Source: Streptomyces sp. NBC_01288
GTDB lineage: Bacteria > Actinomycetota > Actinomycetes > Streptomycetales > Streptomycetaceae
Direction of reading: 5' to 3'
Assembly (NCBI RefSeq): GCF_035982055.1
Contig: NZ_CP108427.1
Span: 9,733,001-9,797,000, forward strand
DNA length: 64,000 bases
Part shown: positions 60,261 through 64,000 of the stretch, in pieces
How the letters are laid out: the number at the start of each line of letters is the position of its first letter
Numbering within the stretch: position 1 is the stretch's first letter
The notes under the pieces: model-generated
Seen by the model: the letters and a program-made list of their open reading frames with translations, nothing else
Databases searched by the model: none
Told to the model about the DNA's origin: nothing
Translations under genes and position numbers: made by a program

Positions 60261-61493
60261 TCAGAACCAGTGCAGGCAGTGCGGGGAGCGGTCGGCGCGG
60301 AAGAGGGCGTCGGCCAGTGCGGCCGCACCCGGGCGGTGGGCCCGGATGTGGCCGGCCCGCACGAGCGTGCTCGGGGCGGTGCCGCCGAGGTAGACCGAGC
60401 CCAGATCGCACACGTCCAGGGACAGGTCGGGCTCCCGGCCCGTCGGCACGCAGTCGGCCTTGCCGTCGCGGACGGTCAGCAGGTAGCGGCCGTGGTCGTC
60501 CAGGAACGGGTCGTCGACGGCGAGGACGAGTTCGCCGTCCGCGAACCAGCCGCGCGCGGTCAGCGCGCGCGGGACGTCCAGCAGCCGTACCCAGAGCCAG
60601 TCCGTGTCGCCGCCCACCTCGCCGGCGCGGAAGTCCGCGAGCTGCCAGCGCAGCGGGTGCTGGGGCGGGACGTGTTTGAACACGACCTGAGAGACCAGGT
60701 CGTGTTCGAGTACGAACCGGGCCAGGGCAGTGAAGACGGCGTCGTCGGTGGCGATGGTCTCGTCGACCGTCAGGGTCTTGCCCTCACCGATCGAGTAGCC
60801 GGCGTACCCGTCTGGGACGCCGTCGGTGTTCCGGTGGACGGCCACGTAACGCGGTGCCGGCGAGATCGGGGGCTGACCCGCGCGCAGGGCCCACCAGCGG
60901 TGCGGCCGGGACAGGGCGCCGGGCTGGGCGCGGCGGTACCCGTCGTAGACCTCTTCGAGGATCTCGCCGCACTCGGCGCGACGCAGTACTTCGACCGAGC
61001 CGTTGTCCTGGCCGGTCGCCGGTGCGTCGGCCGTTCCGTGCGCCCGGGGAACGGCGCGGGCGGCCTTGTGGCGCGGCACCGTCAGCCGTGCCGTGTAGGT
61101 CGCCGGTCCGTAGCCGAACCTGCCGTAGATCGTGGCCTCGGAGGCCAGCAGCACGGAGAGGACCTCTCCGCGGGCCCGCAGTTCGGTGAGCTGATGCCGC
61201 ATCATCGCGCTGAGCACGCCCTGGCGCCGGTGCGAGGGCAGGACGCCGACGGCGGTCACCCCGGGGGCCGGGACGAGGGTCCCACCGGGCAGGGTGAGTT
61301 CGAAGGGGTACGTGGCCGCGGTGCCGACGGGCCGCCCGTCCGCGGTCAGGGCGAGCAGACAGCGGTCCATTTCGAGCGCCGACCACCACAGCCCGCCACC
61401 TTCGACCGGGGTTTCAGGGAAGAGCCCGAACGCGGCATGGACCGTGTCGACGAAGACGTCAAGATCCTCGTCGGTCGTGGGACGGATCTCCAT
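60261..61493 (-). CDS. Eis-like GNAT acetyltransferase
   Basis: 410 residues, start at 61493 (MEIRPTTDEDLDVFVDTVHA). The layout is that of Eis: an N-terminal GNAT domain (APGVTAVGVLPSHRRQGVLS with the acetyl-CoA loop RRQGVL), a second degenerate GNAT domain (~170-290) and a C-terminal SCP2-like sterol-carrier fold (ELVLAVDDPFLDDHGRYLLT, LSLDVCDLGSVYLGG). The C-terminus ends in -HWF, near the free carboxylate that serves as general base in Eis proteins. Homologues acetylate amines of aminoglycosides or lysines. It is convergent with the sulfur operon. Confidence 0.88.
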   Translation of the reverse strand: MEIRPTTDEDLDVFVDTVHAAFGLFPETPVEGGGLWWSALEMDRCLLALTADGRPVGTAATYPFELTLPGGTLVPAPGVTAVGVLPSHRRQGVLSAMMRHQLTELRARGEVLSVLLASEATIYGRFGYGPATYTARLTVPRHKAARAVPRAHGTADAPATGQDNGSVEVLRRAECGEILEEVYDGYRRAQPGALSRPHRWWALRAGQPPISPAPRYVAVHRNTDGVPDGYAGYSIGEGKTLTVDETIATDDAVFTALARFVLEHDLVSQVVFKHVPPQHPLRWQLADFRAGEVGGDTDWLWVRLLDVPRALTARGWFADGELVLAVDDPFLDDHGRYLLTVRDGKADCVPTGREPDLSLDVCDLGSVYLGGTAPSTLVRAGHIRAHRPGAAALADALFRADRSPHCLHWF

Positions 61494-61627
61494 CGCTGCC
61501 GCTGCCTCCCCGGATACCGGCACCACCACCCGTGGTGTCCCGCCACAGTGCAGCGTCGCCCCGAGGCCAGGTCAAGCGAATTACGGCCGGTCACGACACA
61601 CCCCGTGAAGACCGGGCGCCGTTCGTC

Positions 61628-62662
61628 TCAGGCGGCAGAGTCGGCCAGTGCCTTCAAGTGGGCCCGTCTCGACTCCGCCGTCTGGCCCTGAACCAGGAGG
61701 AACAGGGCTTCCCGTGCGAGGAGTTGAGCCCTGCTCGTCAAGGACAGCGATCTGCCGCCTCCGGCGACCACGGCGGCCGTGGTCGCCGTCATGAGCACCT
61801 CGTACGCCTGTGTCCTGAGCGCCAGCCGTTCCTCCAGGTGCTCGTGCGGAACGGGGTGGTCGGCCAGGGCGTAGGCCTGCTTGCGCACGTCGTCCAGGCG
61901 GGTGCGGATCGGACCCGCCTGCTCGTCGTCCAGCAGCGCGAGGGCTGCCTCCGCGATGCCGAAGACCGCCGGTGACGCGTTCGTCGGTTTGGGGCGGTCG
62001 GTCTTCGCCCAGTCCGCGTACGGCGCGCGCAGCGCGACCGCGTCCTCCGGCAGCCACAGGCCGTCCAGCTCCAGCGACACCGTGCGGGACGCGGTGAGTG
62101 CGGCCAGCCGCATCGGGGCGGACGGCCGTAGCCCCTTCTGTTCCCGCGCCTCCGTGAACGCGAACAATGCCTCGTCCGCGTCCGTCACCCCCGCGAGCAG
62201 CATCACGTCGTTCAGGCCCCAGCCCGTGTACCAGGGCACCGTCCCGTAGAACCGCCGGCCACCCCGCTCCCGTGTCACCCGCACCGGGATCCGGGGATAC
62301 GCCCGCAGGTGCGCGTACGCCACCCCGGACAGCAGCTCACCTCGCGCGAGCGGGCCCAACAGGCGCTCCCGCACCGGGAGTTCACTCTTCGCCAAGGTCA
62401 TGACCGGCGTGTGGTGCTGTGTCTGCACGAACCACGTCGAGCAGCACGCCCCGGCCAGGATCTCCGCCGTCTCCCGCGCCACCGCGGCCGGCGCCGCCGA
62501 GCCGCCGTAGGCCACGGGGGCGCTCACGCCCAGCAGGCCGGACCGTTTGACCGCCTCGATGTGGCTCGCCGGGACGCCCTCCTGGTCGACCTGTTCGGCG
62601 TGCGGGGCGAGGAGGTCGTCCGCGAGTCGGCGGGCGCGGGTGACGAGGGAGTGGGAGGTCAT
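61628..62662 (-). CDS. Acyl-CoA dehydrogenase-family protein
   Basis: 344 residues, start at 62662. Typical N-terminal helices (LVTRARRLADDLLAPHAEQV, EGVPASHIEAVKRSGLLGVS, then APVAYGGS) and mid-domain (YGTVPWYTGWGLNDVMLLAG). The C-terminal bundle is shorter than normal for full-length members (~380-400). The catalytic Glu is not identifiable. It could be a diverged oxidoreductase or monooxygenase component. Different from the two sulfur-operon members; no operon partner. The 92-bp gap to the permease suggests possible cotranscription downstream of it. Confidence 0.8.
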   Translation of the reverse strand: MTSHSLVTRARRLADDLLAPHAEQVDQEGVPASHIEAVKRSGLLGVSAPVAYGGSAAPAAVARETAEILAGACCSTWFVQTQHHTPVMTLAKSELPVRERLLGPLARGELLSGVAYAHLRAYPRIPVRVTRERGGRRFYGTVPWYTGWGLNDVMLLAGVTDADEALFAFTEAREQKGLRPSAPMRLAALTASRTVSLELDGLWLPEDAVALRAPYADWAKTDRPKPTNASPAVFGIAEAALALLDDEQAGPIRTRLDDVRKQAYALADHPVPHEHLEERLALRTQAYEVLMTATTAAVVAGGGRSLSLTSRAQLLAREALFLLVQGQTAESRRAHLKALADSAA

Positions 62663-62754
62663 GCGGGAGATTCTGCCGATCGGGCGGGCGGCCACGCGCG
62701 ACGCTCCGGCCCGTGTCGCGTGGGACACGGGCCGGAGGGTTGGAAACGCGGGGG

Positions 62755-64000
62755 TCAGTCCGCCGAGCGTACGGCGGGCATCGCCAGGTCGACCGGGCCC
62801 GTGGCGCCGGGAGCGCTTTTGCAGGAGTCGTGGCAGTCCTTCTCCAGGCTGCAGCACAGGGAGCAGATCGGGCCGGAGTGGAAGGGGCAGTTCGCCACGT
62901 CGGGGCGTTCGAAGTCCGTTGTGCAGACAGTGCAGTTGAGGATGACGGCCGAGGGAAGTCCGTCCGCGTCGAGCAGCGGCTCCGCCAGGTCGTCGAGGCG
63001 GGCGATGTAGTACTTGCCCTTGGTGAGGTACGCGAACAGGGGCGAGAGGACCATCGCCAGGAACAGGGCGATGAAGGGGGAGTAGGCCTTGGCGTAGTCG
63101 CCGAACGCGTTGAAGTACGCGGCGATGGAGACCGCCGACGCGATGAGCATCGAGCCGAAGCCGACCGGGTTGAAGTTGTACAGGTGGGCGCGCTTGAACT
63201 CGATGTAGGACGGGCTGAGTTTGAGCGGTTTGTTGATGACCAGGTCGGCGACGACCGCGCCGATCCAGGCGATCGCCACGTTGGAGTAGAAGCCGAGCAC
63301 CGTGTTGAGGAAGCCGAAGACGCCGCCCTCCATCAGGGCCAGGGCGATGCCGACGTTGAGGAAGATATAGACCACGCGGCCCGGGTGACGGTGTGTCAGA
63401 CGGGAGAAGAAGTTCGACCAGGACAGCGAACCGGAGTACGCGTTCGTCGAGTTGATCTTCACCTGGGAGAGGATCACGAAGAACGTCGCCAGCCCGAGGG
63501 CTACCGGAGCGGCGAAGGTCTTGAAGCCGTGCACGTACTGCTGGATGGGCTCGTTGGCCTTGGCCAGGCCCACGCTGCCGGCGATGTAGAAGGCGAGGAA
63601 GGCGCCGCCCATCTGCTTCGCCGCGCCGAGGACGACCCAGCCGGGGCCCGCCGAGAGCACCGCGCCCCACCACTTCTTGGCGTTCTCGGGGGTCTTGTCG
63701 GGCATGAAGCGCAGGTAGTCGACCTGCTCACCGATCTGCGCGATGAGGGACAGTGCCACACCGGCGCCCGCGCCGACGCCGAGCATGCTGATGCTGGAAC
63801 CGGTGGGGGAGTTGCCCGCGAAGTGCGTGAACTGCGAGAACTTGCCGGGCTCCTGGATCGCGATGGACACGAACGGCGCGACCATCAGCACCAGCCACAC
63901 CGGCTGGGTCCACACCTGCATCTTGGAGAGCGCGGTCATGCCGTAGATCACCAGCGGCAGGATGATCAGCGAGCAGATCAAGTAGCCGACGGCGAGCGGG
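62755..64000 (-). CDS. NCS1-family nucleobase permease with Cys-rich C-terminal domain (5' end outside window)
   Basis: The last ~415 residues are visible, and the frame is still open at the right edge. Membrane segments and motifs fit purine-cytosine permease (NCS1) proteins: VGAGAGVALSLIAQIGEQVDY, NSTNAYSGSLSWSNFFSR, GVFGFLNTVLGFYSNVAIAW. The ~55-residue cytosolic tail is unusual: NCTVCTTDFERPDVANCPFH, then GPICSLCCSLEKDCHDSC. It contains eight Cys and several His in a zinc-binding arrangement. Such a tail is absent from normal nucleobase permeases and suggests metal- or redox-linked control of transport. Similar Cys clusters occur, as far as I recall, in some transporter-like sensor kinases. 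Confidence 0.83.
   Translation of the reverse strand, partial: PLAVGYLICSLIILPLVIYGMTALSKMQVWTQPVWLVLMVAPFVSIAIQEPGKFSQFTHFAGNSPTGSSISMLGVGAGAGVALSLIAQIGEQVDYLRFMPDKTPENAKKWWGAVLSAGPGWVVLGAAKQMGGAFLAFYIAGSVGLAKANEPIQQYVHGFKTFAAPVALGLATFFVILSQVKINSTNAYSGSLSWSNFFSRLTHRHPGRVVYIFLNVGIALALMEGGVFGFLNTVLGFYSNVAIAWIGAVVADLVINKPLKLSPSYIEFKRAHLYNFNPVGFGSMLIASAVSIAAYFNAFGDYAKAYSPFIALFLAMVLSPLFAYLTKGKYYIARLDDLAEPLLDADGLPSAVILNCTVCTTDFERPDVANCPFHSGPICSLCCSLEKDCHDSCKSAPGATGPVDLAMPAVRSAD

Noticed and set aside
1..64000. tRNA genes, rRNA genes, CRISPR arrays, insertion sequences, prophage or integrative-element genes
   Set aside because: Looked for characteristic sequences, direct-repeat arrays with unique spacers, transposase or integrase motifs and att-like duplications; none was seen. 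The 14.9-15.9 kb array is not CRISPR, because its units are ~150 bp and diverged throughout.

Overview
The window reads as a Streptomyces (or close relative) chromosome arm. It is very GC-rich, codons end mostly in G or C, and GTG and TTG starts are common. It carries developmental markers typical of the genus: a long chaplin, an SsgA-like protein and an NsdA-like TPR regulator. The rest is a mosaic of secreted enzymes, transporters and one- or two-gene regulator/target units. No tRNA, rRNA, CRISPR array, insertion sequence or integrase was seen. The window opens inside a LuxR-type regulator (left edge) and closes inside an NCS1 permease (right edge).

Layout: 1-12.9 kb holds the regulator tail, a secreted amidase, a phosphotransferase divergent from the NsdA-like regulator, a PAS/PP2C phosphatase, an M4 metalloprotease and a MurJ-type flippase. 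13-17.7 kb holds an SDR/LysR divergent pair, then a ~1 kb array of seven degenerate ~150 bp repeats that fills the gap to a convergent MFS gene, then an SsgA-like gene. 17.8-31.7 kb holds phospholipase C, a Gfo/Idh/MocA oxidoreductase, a baeRF3 protein divergent from an antiporter-arginine deiminase pair, asparagine synthase, a secreted tripeptidase-like hydrolase, the chaplin and a LysR/SDR pair. 31.8-35.3 kb is a damaged oligosaccharide locus: a 5'-truncated alpha-glucosidase is joined head-to-head to a 5'-truncated solute-binding protein, followed by two intact sugar permeases. 36-41.6 kb holds an MFS/MerR pair, a GNAT, an SDR, a GlsB-type protein and a secreted two-domain protein.

41.7-47.3 kb is a probable aminosugar unit: exo-beta-glucosaminidase, a ROK repressor and an APC permease, with related palindromes in front of the hydrolase and between repressor and permease. 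47.3-53.5 kb holds an ArsR-SRPBCC fusion with an operator inside its own promoter, and a light/B12-type MerR regulator with an ECF sigma factor and a photolyase. 53.6-60.2 kb is a complete organosulfur-scavenging operon behind a Cys-Cys leader peptide: SfnG and SsuD monooxygenases, two acyl-CoA-dehydrogenase-type oxidoreductases and an FMN reductase, with a divergent LysR gene. 60.3-64 kb holds an Eis-like acetyltransferase, an acyl-CoA dehydrogenase homologue and the permease with a Cys-rich tail.

The most unusual observations are the hairpin-bearing tandem array at 14.9-15.9 kb, the double-truncation junction near 32,965, the shared palindromes of the ROK unit, the Cys leader peptide, the Cys-rich permease tail, and a set of seven genes whose start codon lies 6-7 nt after a TANNNT hexamer, which suggests leaderless transcription.
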